From the NCBI GenBank assembly GCA_002499945.1, contig DKYP01000171.1, positions 30,255 through 94,254 of the forward strand: a stretch of 64,000 nucleotides of DNA, written 5' to 3'. The stretch's first letter is position 1. Each line of letters opens with the position of its first letter. The notes beneath the pieces were generated by a model. The model was given only the letters and a program-made list of their open reading frames with translations, searched no databases and was not told the DNA's origin. This document shows, piece after piece, positions 25,515-34,854 of this stretch. The stretch is from Lachnoclostridium sp. UBA7097. Its GTDB lineage: Bacteria > Bacillota > Clostridia > Lachnospirales > Lachnospiraceae. A program made the position numbers and the translations under genes.

Positions 25515-26867
25515 TTATAGTCCAAATGGCAGTTTAGGAAAACCAAGCCTGCCTTTTTTCTTGCCCTTGCCTGACATCATGCCTGACATCTGTTTCATCA
25601 TTTTTTTAGACTGTTCATACTGTTTCATAAGCTTGTTGACTTCTGATATATCAACCCCTGCGCCTTTTGCAATACGCCTTTTCCTTGAAGGGTTTATTAT
25701 TGCAGGGTTTCCTCTTTCTTCTAATGTCATGGAATATATTATTGCTTCTATTCCTTTAAACATGCTGTCATCTATTTCAATATCACTTGGAAGCCCCATT
25801 CCTGGCAACATGCTTAAAATACTTTGTATGCCGCCCATTTTCTTCATCTGTCCCATCTGGTCAAGAAAATCATTAAAATCAAACTCTGCTTTACGGAACT
25901 TGCGCTCCATTTCCTTTGCTTTTTCCTGGTCAAGTTCTGCTTCTGCCTTTTCAATAAGGGTAAGCACATCCCCCATTCCAAGGATACGTGATGCCATACG
26001 GTCCGGATAAAACTGTTCAAGGTCTGAAAGCTTCTCACCCATACCCACATATAATATAGGGCGTCCTGTAACTGCCTTTATTGAAAGTGCTGCACCACCC
26101 CTTGTATCACCATCAAGCTTTGTAAGTATAACACCATCAATGCCAATTTTGTCATTAAACACCGTTGCAACATTAACTGCATCCTGCCCTGTCATTGCAT
26201 CTACAACAAGAAGTGACTGGTCTATGGAAACATTATCTTTTATCTCCATAAGTTCCGCCATCATATCCTCATCAATATGGAGGCGGCCTGCTGTATCAAG
26301 TATAACAACATTAAAATTATTCTTTGATGCATGTTCTATAGCTGCTTTTGCAATGTCCACAGGCTTGTGGCCCTTTCCCATGGAAAAAACTTCAACACCC
26401 TGTTTGTTTCCATTAACCTGCAGCTGCTCTATTGCTGCAGGGCGGTAGATATCACATGCCACAAGAAGCGGCCTGCGCCCTTTTGATTTAAGCTTTCCTG
26501 CAATCTTTGCCGTGGTAGTCGTCTTACCTGCACCCTGTAAGCCGCACATAAGCACCACTGAAATTTCACTGGAAGGTTTTAACTTAATCTCTGTTGTTTC
26601 ACTTCCCATAAGGTTCACAAGCTCTTCATTAACAAGCTTGACTACCATCTGCCCGGGAGTAAGGCTGCTCATAACATCCTGCCCTACAGCTCTTTCCTGC
26701 ACAGTCTTAATAAAGTTCTTAACTACTTTAAAGTTTACATCTGCCTCAAGCAATGCCATTTTAACTTCTTTTAAAGCAGTTTTTACATCTTCTTCTGTAA
26801 GACGCCCTTTACTGCGTAGATTCTTAAAAACATTTTGTAATTTTTCAGTAAGGCTGTCAAATGCCAT
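25515..26867 (-). CDS. ffh: Signal recognition particle protein Ffh
   Basis: 450 residues. N domain (1-90), GTPase G domain (about 100-295) with GLQGAGKTTTTAK, DTAGRLHID, TKLDGDTRGGAALS, and a Met-rich RNA-binding M domain (MKKMGG, ending MKQMSGMMSGKGKKKGR). Targets nascent membrane proteins to FtsY. ATG at 26867 follows AGGAGG; the longer frame to 26933 overlaps the promoter. The usual upstream partner ylxM is missing; a hybrid kinase runs divergently instead. Driven by a perfect consensus promoter. Confidence 0.98.
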   Translation of the reverse strand: MAFDSLTEKLQNVFKNLRSKGRLTEEDVKTALKEVKMALLEADVNFKVVKNFIKTVQERAVGQDVMSSLTPGQMVVKLVNEELVNLMGSETTEIKLKPSSEISVVLMCGLQGAGKTTTTAKIAGKLKSKGRRPLLVACDIYRPAAIEQLQVNGNKQGVEVFSMGKGHKPVDIAKAAIEHASKNNFNVVILDTAGRLHIDEDMMAELMEIKDNVSIDQSLLVVDAMTGQDAVNVATVFNDKIGIDGVILTKLDGDTRGGAALSIKAVTGRPILYVGMGEKLSDLEQFYPDRMASRILGMGDVLTLIEKAEAELDQEKAKEMERKFRKAEFDFNDFLDQMGQMKKMGGIQSILSMLPGMGLPSDIEIDDSMFKGIEAIIYSMTLEERGNPAIINPSRKRRIAKGAGVDISEVNKLMKQYEQSKKMMKQMSGMMSGKGKKKGRLGFPKLPFGL

Positions 26868-26904
26868 AATAACCTCCTTCAAAAACACATCCAGCACAGA
26901 AAGT

Positions 26905-26933
26905 ATTATAGTATATGCCGGAAACATTGTCAA
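26905..26933 (-). promoter_or_regulatory. Sigma-A promoter of ffh
   Basis: Minus strand TTGACA (26933-26928), 17 bp, TATAAT (26910-26905): a full consensus match. The -35 box is part of the dyad TTGTCAAG/CTTGACAA (26927-26949). Confidence 0.9.
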
Positions 26934-26965
26934 GCATTTTTCTTGACAAAAAAATTAAAGAATTA

Positions 26966-26994
26966 TTGATTTGTACCAGGAATGGCATTATAAT
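26966..26994 (+). promoter_or_regulatory. Promoter of the hybrid sensor kinase gene
   Basis: TTGATT (26966-26971), 17 bp, TATAAT (26989-26994). Predicted start about 40 bp before the ATG, which is preceded by AGGAGG. Confidence 0.75.
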
Positions 26995-27040
26995 AAAAAA
27001 AGATATTTAGTTTATTAATTTTACCAGGAGGAAGTTTTAA

Positions 27041-30000
27041 ATGAAAACAAAAAAGAAACCATTACAACAAGTTATTTATGTCCTGCTTCTTTTAGCAGCG
27101 GTTGTTGTATTATTCCAATGGTATACATTACAGAATAAAGCACGCATGGAGGAACAGAATAAAAATTATGCAGCAGATTCTGCGCATATGAAAGTATCAC
27201 AAATAACTGATGAATTTAAAAATGCCCTGAATTTAATTAAGGCTAATACATTTTTTATTGAAAAAAGCCTTTCAGGGCCAGTAATTACTTCAGCCATGCT
27301 TAAAGAAATGGAAGAAAAATCTATATTTGATGCCCTTCTTTTTACAGACCCGGAAGGCAATAATTACACTTCTGACGGGCGTATTACAGATGCCAGGAAC
27401 AGGGATTATTACCTGAATGGCATAAAAGGGCAAAGCGGCACAGCCATTGTATTTAATTCCAGCCTTTATGGCAAGACAATGGTAAGCTTCTATACACCAG
27501 TACATTATAAAGGTAAACTGGCAGGTGTATTCAGGGGAGCATATATGGCAGAAAAATACCTCCAGAAAATGCTTTCTACAACATATTTTGGAGAACAGGC
27601 AGATGTATTTCTTTGTATGGCAGATGGTACAGTAATTGCCAATTCCAAGAACCAGGTTTATGACAAAGACCTGGTTACGGAACTGGAAGAAACTGGTGTT
27701 ATTGACCATGATACAGCACTTAAAACAAAAGAAATATTTGACAAGGGAGGAGAAGGGGCATTTATATGCACCTCTGAATGCAAGACAGACAATATCTGTG
27801 TAATTAACCTTCCAGATAATGATTTTGTTTTTGTGCAGACATTTCCCAAAAAAGTTACACAAAGAATGATAAGGAATGAAAACCTTGCAGGTATACAGCT
27901 TGAATTAATGCTGGCGGTACTATTTGTTATATACATTATAAGCCTGCTTATACGCGCCGGGCGCGAAAAAAAGCTGCTTGAAAAAGAAAACAGGGAAATG
28001 GGTTATATTATAAGCGGTGTCAATACATTATTTACCCGTTTCGCCATGATTGATTTTGAAGAAGGCACTTATAATTACCTTGCAGGGACAACACCAGAAG
28101 ATGACAGCCTGGAAACCAGTGGCAGGTATACTGATTTTGTAAAGCATCTGTGTTCTTCCTTGTCTGATGAAGAAGATAAAAGTGATTTTGAATTGCAGAT
28201 TTCCCCTGATGCTGTAACCGGGGAACTGGACAGTCATAATGATGCACGGTATGAATGCCATGTAATGCGTGACGGGAAACCGGAATGGGAACACCTGAAC
28301 TTCATGTGCCTTGAAAGAAATAATGGAAAAGCAGTGAAAGTTTTATTTACACGGCAGAATATTACAGATGTAAAGGAAAAGGAACTGCGCATACAGGCAA
28401 AAATATCCCTGGCAAGCCGTAAAGAAAGACAGTACAGGATTTCTATTACCTCAAATGCTATTTATACATTTGATTTTAACCTTACTAAAGATTTAATTGA
28501 AGATGATATAATATATGAAAAAGACGGGACAAAAACCTCCCTTTTACAAAGGACAGGGCTTGAGGCACCATGTAAAGCTTCTTTATGGTTCAGCCGGCGG
28601 GAACAGTTTATTCCGGAGGAGTCAAGAAAAGATTACTGTGCCATTGTTAATATAGAAAATTTAAAAGAACGTTTTGCACAAGGTGAAGCAGAAGTAATTG
28701 CGGAATACTGGAATTTTGCCCCCGGCGGGGAAAAAATCTGTGTACGCCAGTCATTTATTATGACAAAGGACACTGATACAGAAGATATTATGGTAATGGT
28801 TGTAACAAAAGAAATTACAGGGGCTGTTAAAAAACAGAAAGAACAGACACAGGCTTTACAAGATGCCCTTATGCAGGCACAACATGCTAATAAAGCAAAA
28901 ACCACTTTCCTGTCTAATATGTCACACGATATACGTACGCCAATGAACGCAATTATAGGATTTACTACTATCGCTGTAAGCCATATAGATAATAAAGAGC
29001 AGGTAAGGGACTGCCTCCAGAAAGTCCTTTCTTCAAGTAACCATCTGCTCAGCTTAATTAATGATATACTTGATATGAGCCGTATTGAAAGCGGAAAAGT
29101 ACAGATTAAGGAACAGGAGTGCAATATTTCTGAACTTATGCATAACCTGGTAAATATAATACAGCCACAGGTTAAGGCAAAACAGCTGGAACTGTTTATT
29201 GATACATTTGAAGTCGCCAATGAAAATGTCATAGCAGACTCACTTAAACTTAACCAGGTATTTATAAATCTGTTAAGCAATGCTGTAAAATATACACCAG
29301 CTGGTGGTACTATTACTTTCCGTATTATGCAAAAGACAACATTCCGGCACGGGTATGGTGATTATATATTTATAGTCAAAGATAATGGTATTGGAATGTC
29401 AAAGGAATTTGTAAAACATATTTTTGAACCGTTTGAACGTGAAGCGACTACTACACAGACTGGCATACAAGGTACAGGTCTTGGAATGGCAATAACAAGA
29501 AATATAGTTGAGATGATGAATGGCACGATAAGTGTAGAAAGTGAGCCTGGCAAAGGAAGTGTATTTACAGTAGAAATAACACTTAAACTGCAGGATACTG
29601 AAAAAAATGCAGAACAGATTAAAGAGCTTGAAGGCCTGCGCGCGCTTGTTGTAGATGATGATTTTAATACATGTGACAGTGTAAGCAAAATGCTTAAACA
29701 TATTGGCATGAGGGCAGAGTGGACAACCTCTGGCAGGGAAGCTGTATACCGTGCTAAAATGGCACATAATGAAGGGGATTCTTTCCATACTTATATTATT
29801 GACTGGCAGATGCCAGAAACCAGTGGTGTAGAAACGGCAAGAAGAATACGCAGCGCAGTAGGGAATGATGCATCAATTATTATACTTACTGCATATGACT
29901 GGTCAGATATAGAAGAAGAAGCAAAAGAGGCAGGTGTTACTGCATTCTGTGCAAAACCGCTGTTTATGTCAGATTTAAAATCAGCCCTGCTTATGGCAAA

Positions 30001-30433
30001 TAACCTGGCCGAAAAAGAAGAAACTAATGCTGCATGGACTTTAGCGGATTTTAGTGGAAAACGTGTGCTGCTTGTAGAGGATATTGAACTTAACAGGGAA
30101 ATTGCACAGGTAATACTGGAAGAAGCAGGGTTTGAAGTTGAAACGGCACCAGATGGTACAGATGCCGTTTCAATGGTAAATGAATCATCTGAAAACTATT
30201 ATGATGTAATTTTAATGGATGTACAGATGCCTATTATGAACGGATATGAAGCAACCAGGACAATCAGGTCACTTCCAAGGGAAGATGTAAAGACAATGCC
30301 AATTATTGCAATGACAGCCAATGCACTTGAAGAAGATAAGGAGGCGGCATTAAAGAACGGGATGAATGCACATATTGCAAAACCTATTGATATGGATGTA
30401 TTTATAAGTGTGCTGCAACATTTCCTGTCTTAA
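27041..30433 (+). CDS. Hybrid sensor histidine kinase with two receiver domains
   Basis: 1130 residues. First membrane helix at about 10-27, an extracytoplasmic double-Cache-like sensor (about 30-280, with the NRDYYLNGIKGQ motif region), second helix at about 287-304. A PAS-like region (about 310-580) comes next. HisKA has His629 in SHDIRTPMNAIIGFT, the ATPase has VFINLLSNAVKYTP, DNGIGMS and GTGLGMAI. Receiver 1 has Asp921 (IIDWQMPE), receiver 2 Asp1060 (ILMDVQMPIMNGYEA). It senses an external small molecule and feeds a phosphorelay. No HPt or output gene is adjacent, so its target is unlinked. Confidence 0.93.
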   Translation: MKTKKKPLQQVIYVLLLLAAVVVLFQWYTLQNKARMEEQNKNYAADSAHMKVSQITDEFKNALNLIKANTFFIEKSLSGPVITSAMLKEMEEKSIFDALLFTDPEGNNYTSDGRITDARNRDYYLNGIKGQSGTAIVFNSSLYGKTMVSFYTPVHYKGKLAGVFRGAYMAEKYLQKMLSTTYFGEQADVFLCMADGTVIANSKNQVYDKDLVTELEETGVIDHDTALKTKEIFDKGGEGAFICTSECKTDNICVINLPDNDFVFVQTFPKKVTQRMIRNENLAGIQLELMLAVLFVIYIISLLIRAGREKKLLEKENREMGYIISGVNTLFTRFAMIDFEEGTYNYLAGTTPEDDSLETSGRYTDFVKHLCSSLSDEEDKSDFELQISPDAVTGELDSHNDARYECHVMRDGKPEWEHLNFMCLERNNGKAVKVLFTRQNITDVKEKELRIQAKISLASRKERQYRISITSNAIYTFDFNLTKDLIEDDIIYEKDGTKTSLLQRTGLEAPCKASLWFSRREQFIPEESRKDYCAIVNIENLKERFAQGEAEVIAEYWNFAPGGEKICVRQSFIMTKDTDTEDIMVMVVTKEITGAVKKQKEQTQALQDALMQAQHANKAKTTFLSNMSHDIRTPMNAIIGFTTIAVSHIDNKEQVRDCLQKVLSSSNHLLSLINDILDMSRIESGKVQIKEQECNISELMHNLVNIIQPQVKAKQLELFIDTFEVANENVIADSLKLNQVFINLLSNAVKYTPAGGTITFRIMQKTTFRHGYGDYIFIVKDNGIGMSKEFVKHIFEPFEREATTTQTGIQGTGLGMAITRNIVEMMNGTISVESEPGKGSVFTVEITLKLQDTEKNAEQIKELEGLRALVVDDDFNTCDSVSKMLKHIGMRAEWTTSGREAVYRAKMAHNEGDSFHTYIIDWQMPETSGVETARRIRSAVGNDASIIILTAYDWSDIEEEAKEAGVTAFCAKPLFMSDLKSALLMANNLAEKEETNAAWTLADFSGKRVLLVEDIELNREIAQVILEEAGFEVETAPDGTDAVSMVNESSENYYDVILMDVQMPIMNGYEATRTIRSLPREDVKTMPIIAMTANALEEDKEAALKNGMNAHIAKPIDMDVFISVLQHFLS

Positions 30434-30466
30434 AAGATTATCCAGATTTACAGGCATTGAAATATT

Positions 30467-30504
30467 AAAGTGGTTTTATGGTATCCATAAAACCACTTTT
30501 GTAT
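30467..30504 (+). terminator. Intrinsic terminator of the hybrid kinase gene
   Basis: AAAGTGGTTTTATGG (30467-30481) pairs perfectly with CCATAAAACCACTTT (30485-30499) around three bases, with flanking T and A runs that allow function in both directions. Confidence 0.85.
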
Positions 30505-30506
30505 TA

Positions 30507-30621
30507 TTAATTAGAAACAGGTGTTAATACCTTTCTTATTTCAGCAAGCAGGCGGTCTTTAACTGCTGGTTTAAGGAACTTTCTTAGAAATTGTTACGCC
30601 CGGCTCATAACGTTTGTGCAT
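30507..30621 (-). pseudogene. Short gene remnant next to the alpha/beta hydrolase
   Basis: Right after the hydrolase stop, an ATG opens MHKRYEPGVTISKKVP and stops. A one-base shift continues as RKFLKPAVKDRLLAEIRKVL and ends PVSN-stop at 30507. The two pieces look like one C-terminal protein segment broken by a frameshift. I do not recognise the parent family. Confidence 0.4.
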
Positions 30622-30622
30622 C

Positions 30623-31369
30623 TTAATTTTCTTTTATCTTTCCTAACAAAAAATTATTTAACACAACATTAAGTTCCTTACTATTTCTCATAGGAAAATC
30701 ATGACCTGCTTTTGGAAGTATCATCGTTTGGCAACAGGCATTTTTACCAAGCATATCAAGAGATAGTTTCATGTCTTTCACTTCGCCGCTGCCGCATATC
30801 GCCAGCATTGGTACTTTAATAGATAAATATTCAGGGAGACTCCGTAAATCTAATGTGTGGGCGAAAAACGATTGATATATCTGCGGAGTGATAAACCTTG
30901 AATAATCTGCCATGTAATTTGCCTGCTCTTTGGTATAATTCCAATACTTCCCTTGAAAATGGACAAGCCATTTTATGTGGAGCATTTTAGCCGCCATTCC
31001 TGCAAGTGAGCAATACATTTTAACAGTTTTCGGATTTGGATTCACCCATGCACTTAAAAAAACCGCAAAACTAAATTGATTTTGTCTTTCACAAACAAGC
31101 ATAATTGCAAGCTGCCCACCGAGGGAATGCCCAATTATACCGATTTTCTTCTTGTGCAAACTGTCAATCAAATCCAAAAGTTCCTGCTTCATCATACCAG
31201 GGTCATATACTATATCTGCTGATTTTCCCGCTCCATACAAATGAGGCACAATTAAATGGTATTGCCCGGAAAAACAGTATTGATTGCAAAATGTGTCAAG
31301 AGCCCCTGCACCATGTAGCAGTAGAATAGTTGGGTTATTCTTGTTTCCATATTCATCATAATGCAGCAT
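30623..31369 (-). CDS. Alpha/beta hydrolase
   Basis: About 248 residues. Alpha/beta-hydrolase fold: oxyanion motif LLLHGAGALDTF near 15, nucleophile elbow GHSLGGQ near 83-89 with the catalytic Ser, acidic residue region ICGSGEVKD and catalytic His in LPKAGHDFP near 225. Substrate unknown. I prefer the ATG at 31369 (GGAAAGG upstream); ATG at 31375 is too close. The 117 bp between it and murF still encode MLPEQVNKEIGDFINK, which resembles the C-terminal helix of a second alpha/beta hydrolase, so a tandem copy may have been lost. Confidence 0.85.
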   Translation of the reverse strand: MLHYDEYGNKNNPTILLLHGAGALDTFCNQYCFSGQYHLIVPHLYGAGKSADIVYDPGMMKQELLDLIDSLHKKKIGIIGHSLGGQLAIMLVCERQNQFSFAVFLSAWVNPNPKTVKMYCSLAGMAAKMLHIKWLVHFQGKYWNYTKEQANYMADYSRFITPQIYQSFFAHTLDLRSLPEYLSIKVPMLAICGSGEVKDMKLSLDMLGKNACCQTMILPKAGHDFPMRNSKELNVVLNNFLLGKIKEN

Positions 31370-31492
31370 AACCATTTCCTTTCCATCCGGATAATCTTGT
31401 TAATAAAATCCCCTATTTCTTTATTTACCTGTTCTGGTAACATATATATATCTTCTCCGTCCTGGTAAAAATTTGTCCTGCTGGCAGACTGC

Positions 31493-32890
31493 TTACATAT
31501 CCTCCAGTGATTTTACAACCCTTTCAAATCCCATTGCATGTGAGGCTTTGACAAGTATCTGGCTGCCCTCCTTTACAATACTTCCAAGCATTTTTAATAA
31601 TTGTTCTGTATCTTCATAATATAATACATTATGGTTTTCATCTTTGGCAAGTGCACCTGCCACATACTGCCTGGCAAGTGTACCTGCACATATTATGCAG
31701 TCAATACCTTTCTGTACAGCGTATGCACCAATATCAAAATGCATTATCTTTTCATTGGCACCAAGTTCAAACATATCCCCTATTATTGCAATTTTGTATG
31801 TTTCTGCACATGATAATACATCAATTGCGGCTTTCATTGATACAGGGTTTGCATTATAACAGTCATCCATTATTATAAATTTGTCCGTCTTTTTAATACT
31901 GCTATGTCCGCCTACCGGGGTAAAATTGCTTATTCCTGCTGCTATTTCTTCATCTCCCATGCCAAGCCCTGTTGCAACTGCCACAGCAGCAAGGGCATTT
32001 ACAACCATATGCATTCCTGGTACTGGCACATGCAGGGAAATCCTCTTATCTCCTGCAACAGCATCAAAATATGTACCTTCAAGCCCCTTCTGTAAAATAT
32101 TTTCTGCATACACATCACAGCCATTCCCAGTCCCAAAAAACACTGGTTTCCTGCCATTTACCTCCGTTATCTGTGCAAGCTTGTCATCATCCCCGTTAAG
32201 ATACACTGTACCATCTTTTGCCATTGATGTAAAAATCTCTGTTTTAGCTTTCAGCACACCATCCCTGTCACCAAGGTTTTCAAGATGGCACTGCCCTATA
32301 TTAGTTATAATGCATATATCGGGCTTTACTATCTGGCTAAGCCTTGCCATCTCACCAAATTCACTTATGCCCATTTCCACTACTGCCAGTTCATGTTCCT
32401 CACGGAGCCGGAACAGTGTAAGGGGCACGCCTACTTCATTATTAAAATTCCCTTGTGTCTTTAATGTATTAAAACGCCTTGAAAGAACAGAAGCAACCAT
32501 TTCCTTTGTTGAAGTCTTGCCAACACTTCCCGTTATTCCTATAATCTTAGTACCACAGATTATACGGTAAAACCCTGCTATATCTTTTAATGCCTGGTAA
32601 CACGATTCTACCTGTATAAATGCAACACCTGAAGGCAGCACATCTGTACTGCCTAAAGCTTCTTGTGGTGCCACTTCTGAAATACAGCAGAGCGCACCAT
32701 TATTATATGTCTGCATTATATATTTATTACCATCTGCATGTGCCCCTTTTATAGCTACAAAAAGCCCTCCGCTGGTAATATTCCTGCTGTCTGTTGTTAT
32801 AGAAGATACTTCTGTATCCTTTACGCTTTTATCTCCATAATAAATGCCATTACAAAGCATTGCAACCCTTGCTGGTGTTATTTGTTTCAT
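31493..32890 (-). CDS. murF: UDP-MurNAc-tripeptide:D-Ala-D-Ala ligase
   Basis: 465 residues, normal length. It adds D-Ala-D-Ala to the cell-wall precursor with ATP. Motifs: GITGSVGKTSTKEM (P-loop), GNFNNEVGVPLTLF, ELAVVEMGISEFGEM, IIMDDCYNANPVSMKAAI near 320. Follows ddl by 36 bp, so the enzyme making D-Ala-D-Ala and the one using it are co-transcribed. Confidence 0.97.
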   Translation of the reverse strand: MKQITPARVAMLCNGIYYGDKSVKDTEVSSITTDSRNITSGGLFVAIKGAHADGNKYIMQTYNNGALCCISEVAPQEALGSTDVLPSGVAFIQVESCYQALKDIAGFYRIICGTKIIGITGSVGKTSTKEMVASVLSRRFNTLKTQGNFNNEVGVPLTLFRLREEHELAVVEMGISEFGEMARLSQIVKPDICIITNIGQCHLENLGDRDGVLKAKTEIFTSMAKDGTVYLNGDDDKLAQITEVNGRKPVFFGTGNGCDVYAENILQKGLEGTYFDAVAGDKRISLHVPVPGMHMVVNALAAVAVATGLGMGDEEIAAGISNFTPVGGHSSIKKTDKFIIMDDCYNANPVSMKAAIDVLSCAETYKIAIIGDMFELGANEKIMHFDIGAYAVQKGIDCIICAGTLARQYVAGALAKDENHNVLYYEDTEQLLKMLGSIVKEGSQILVKASHAMGFERVVKSLEDM

Positions 32891-32926
32891 ATCTGGTTAA
32901 TCCCCTGTTGGTTTTATTTATATTTT

Positions 32927-33994
32927 CTATAATCCATATTTTTCCAGTGAAGCTTTAACTATCTTTTCACATAATTCCCTGTAACTTATATTAATTGCCC
33001 CTGCTTCTTGTGGAAGAAGGCTTGTTGGCGTCATTCCTGGAAGTGTATTTGCCTCAAGGCAGTATATGCCTCCATTTGCATCAAGAATAAAATCTACCCT
33101 TGCATATGCTTCAAGTTTAAGCATATGGTATACTTTCTTTGCATATTCCTGTATCTTGTTACACAGGTTGCCACTTATATCCGCCGGGCAGACATCATCC
33201 GCCATTCCTGGCTGGTACTTTGTCTTATAATCATAAAATCCCTGTTTTGGTATTATTTCAATAACCGGATAAGCCATGCCATCTACCACCCCGGCTGAAA
33301 GTTCCCTTCCTTTTATGTATTCTTCAACAAGGACTTCATCTTCATATTTTAAAGCAGTATCTAATGCCTGCATATATTCTTCCCTGTCCTTTGCTATGCT
33401 TACGCCAACGCTTGAACCGCCACAGCATGGCTTGACAACACATGGAAACATACTGTCCTGCAGCATCTTGCTTCCATCCAGCCCTTCTTTAATCTCCTTT
33501 TTTGTAATAAGGAAACCATATGGCACAGGTATGCCGCCATCCTTTAAAATCTTCTTGGATATAAACTTATCCATTGCAAGTGAACTTCCAAACGAACCTG
33601 AACCTGTATATTTTATGCCTAATATGTCAAATGCTGCCTGAAGCCTGCCATTTTCACCATCAGCACCATGCAGCGCCATAAATACAATATCAGCCATGCG
33701 GCATATATTTAAAACATTTGGCCCTAAAAGACCACTGCTGTCCCCTTTGCGCAGTTTCTTAACCTCTTCTATATCCGGGTCTGTAACATCTATACCACAG
33801 ACTTCATCACTTAGCAGGGATTCCTTTTCAAATATACCTTCTAAAGAAGCCCCCTCTTCATTGTATCCAAAAAACACATCAAGCAGAACTGCCTTATGCC
33901 CGTTCTCCCTTAAAGCGTCACATACGCCTTTGCCTGTAACAAGTGAAACTTCCCTCTCTGTACTAATACCTCCAGCTAAAACAACAATTTTCAC
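32927..33994 (-). CDS. ddl: D-alanine--D-alanine ligase
   Basis: 355 residues, ATP-grasp. N-terminal VVLAGGISTEREVSLVTG, ALHGADGENG, then KPCCGGSSVGVSI, YIKGRELSAGV, ARVDFILD and LEANTLPGMTPTSL. GTG at 33994 is chosen because GGAGG stands 5 bp before it; ATG at 34006 overlaps that site. Makes the D-Ala-D-Ala dipeptide for murF next door. The predicted active-site loop carries Ser-Val-Gly rather than a D-Lac-type change; vancomycin-type specificity is not suggested. Confidence 0.96.
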   Translation of the reverse strand: MKIVVLAGGISTEREVSLVTGKGVCDALRENGHKAVLLDVFFGYNEEGASLEGIFEKESLLSDEVCGIDVTDPDIEEVKKLRKGDSSGLLGPNVLNICRMADIVFMALHGADGENGRLQAAFDILGIKYTGSGSFGSSLAMDKFISKKILKDGGIPVPYGFLITKKEIKEGLDGSKMLQDSMFPCVVKPCCGGSSVGVSIAKDREEYMQALDTALKYEDEVLVEEYIKGRELSAGVVDGMAYPVIEIIPKQGFYDYKTKYQPGMADDVCPADISGNLCNKIQEYAKKVYHMLKLEAYARVDFILDANGGIYCLEANTLPGMTPTSLLPQEAGAINISYRELCEKIVKASLEKYGL

Positions 33995-34113
33995 AATAAC
34001 CTCCATTCTGCACCGGAATGCTGTTGACTTTCATTTGATATATTAACACAGGGTGGGAAAAAGTCAAGAAGCAAGTCCGTCAGGTTTCCCTATTTTTTAA
34101 TAAATCAGCTTCA

Positions 34114-34142
34114 TTGACTGTTCGGGATTTTCGTGTTAGTAT
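34114..34142 (+). promoter_or_regulatory. Promoter of the BrnT-like module
   Basis: TTGACT (34114-34119), 17 bp, TAGTAT (34137-34142), about 48 bp before the toxin reading frame. Confidence 0.55.
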
Positions 34143-34189
34143 AAAAATATGATAAAAATATATACTTTATTATAGATTAGAGGTGAATA

Positions 34190-34618
34190 CTGATAGATTC
34201 AAATAAAATTGTTACTTTCACATTAGGTGGCATAATTTTTGAGTATGATGAAGAAAAAAATAAGAAAAACCTCCAAAAACATGGTATCTCATTTAAAAGT
34301 GCTGCCCGTGTATTTTTTGATTACGACCGTATTGAATTTTATGATAAAGAACATAGCATAGATGAAGACCGTTATGATATAATCGGGGATACATCTGCAG
34401 GAAATTTTATATCTGCCAGCAATATTGTACATAATGAAAGTAATGTCATTATAGGAAATGTAAACCAGTTTGATGAAAGGGTAAATGATATCTTGTTTAT
34501 TGTATATACTGAAAGAATATATAAAAAAGCAAACGGCTCAAAAACCAATATCACAAGGATTATATCTGCAAGATTAGCAACAAATTTTGAAAGGGGGCTT
34601 TATTATGGTAAATATTGA
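34190..34618 (+). CDS. BrnT-like toxin with non-canonical start (CTG) or lost start codon
   Basis: An open frame of 142 codons that no ATG/GTG/TTG opens at its natural N-terminus. GAGGTG (34180-34185) stands 4 bp before CTG at 34190, in the position of the expected ATG. The protein begins IDSNKIVTFTLGGIIFEYDE, then EEKNKKNLQKHGISFKSAARVFFD, the BrnT RelE-like ribonuclease signature; GDTSAGNFISA and ITRIISARLATNFE give the C-terminal strand with its Arg. Central DERVNDILFIVYTER is normal. Either translation starts weakly at CTG/ATA or a point mutation silenced the toxin. It overlaps the next gene by 14 bp. Confidence 0.7.
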   Translation: MIDSNKIVTFTLGGIIFEYDEEKNKKNLQKHGISFKSAARVFFDYDRIEFYDKEHSIDEDRYDIIGDTSAGNFISASNIVHNESNVIIGNVNQFDERVNDILFIVYTERIYKKANGSKTNITRIISARLATNFERGLYYGKY

Positions 34619-34802
34619 TAACATGACTGATGAAATGAAAAAAGAACTTGCATTTACAAAAGAAGAACTTGATGAACTGGCAAGAGCAAGAACAATGCCT
34701 ATTATATTTGATGAAGATTGTCCGGAAACAACCCCTGAAAAGGCAATAAAATTTAAACGGATAAATCCTTCCCGGCAGGCAGCTAATTCAACCCTTGCAT
34801 AG
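34605..34802 (+). CDS. Putative antitoxin partner of the BrnT-like toxin
   Basis: 65 residues. Starts inside the last codons of the toxin frame (overlap 14 bp) with GAAAGGGGG before the ATG at 34605. It is acidic and helical (TDEMKKELAFTKEELDELARAR), with a short DEDCPETTPEKAIKFKR tail. Position and size match BrnA-type antitoxins, but the ribbon-helix-helix signature is not clear, so the family is uncertain. A TTG start at 34587 would read through the ribosome binding site and is rejected. Confidence 0.65.
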   Translation: MVNIDNMTDEMKKELAFTKEELDELARARTMPIIFDEDCPETTPEKAIKFKRINPSRQAANSTLA

Positions 34803-34854
34803 CAGGTTTAATAGTGCCAGATTATTTTGGGTTCTTCTGGTTTTTAGTTAAAAT

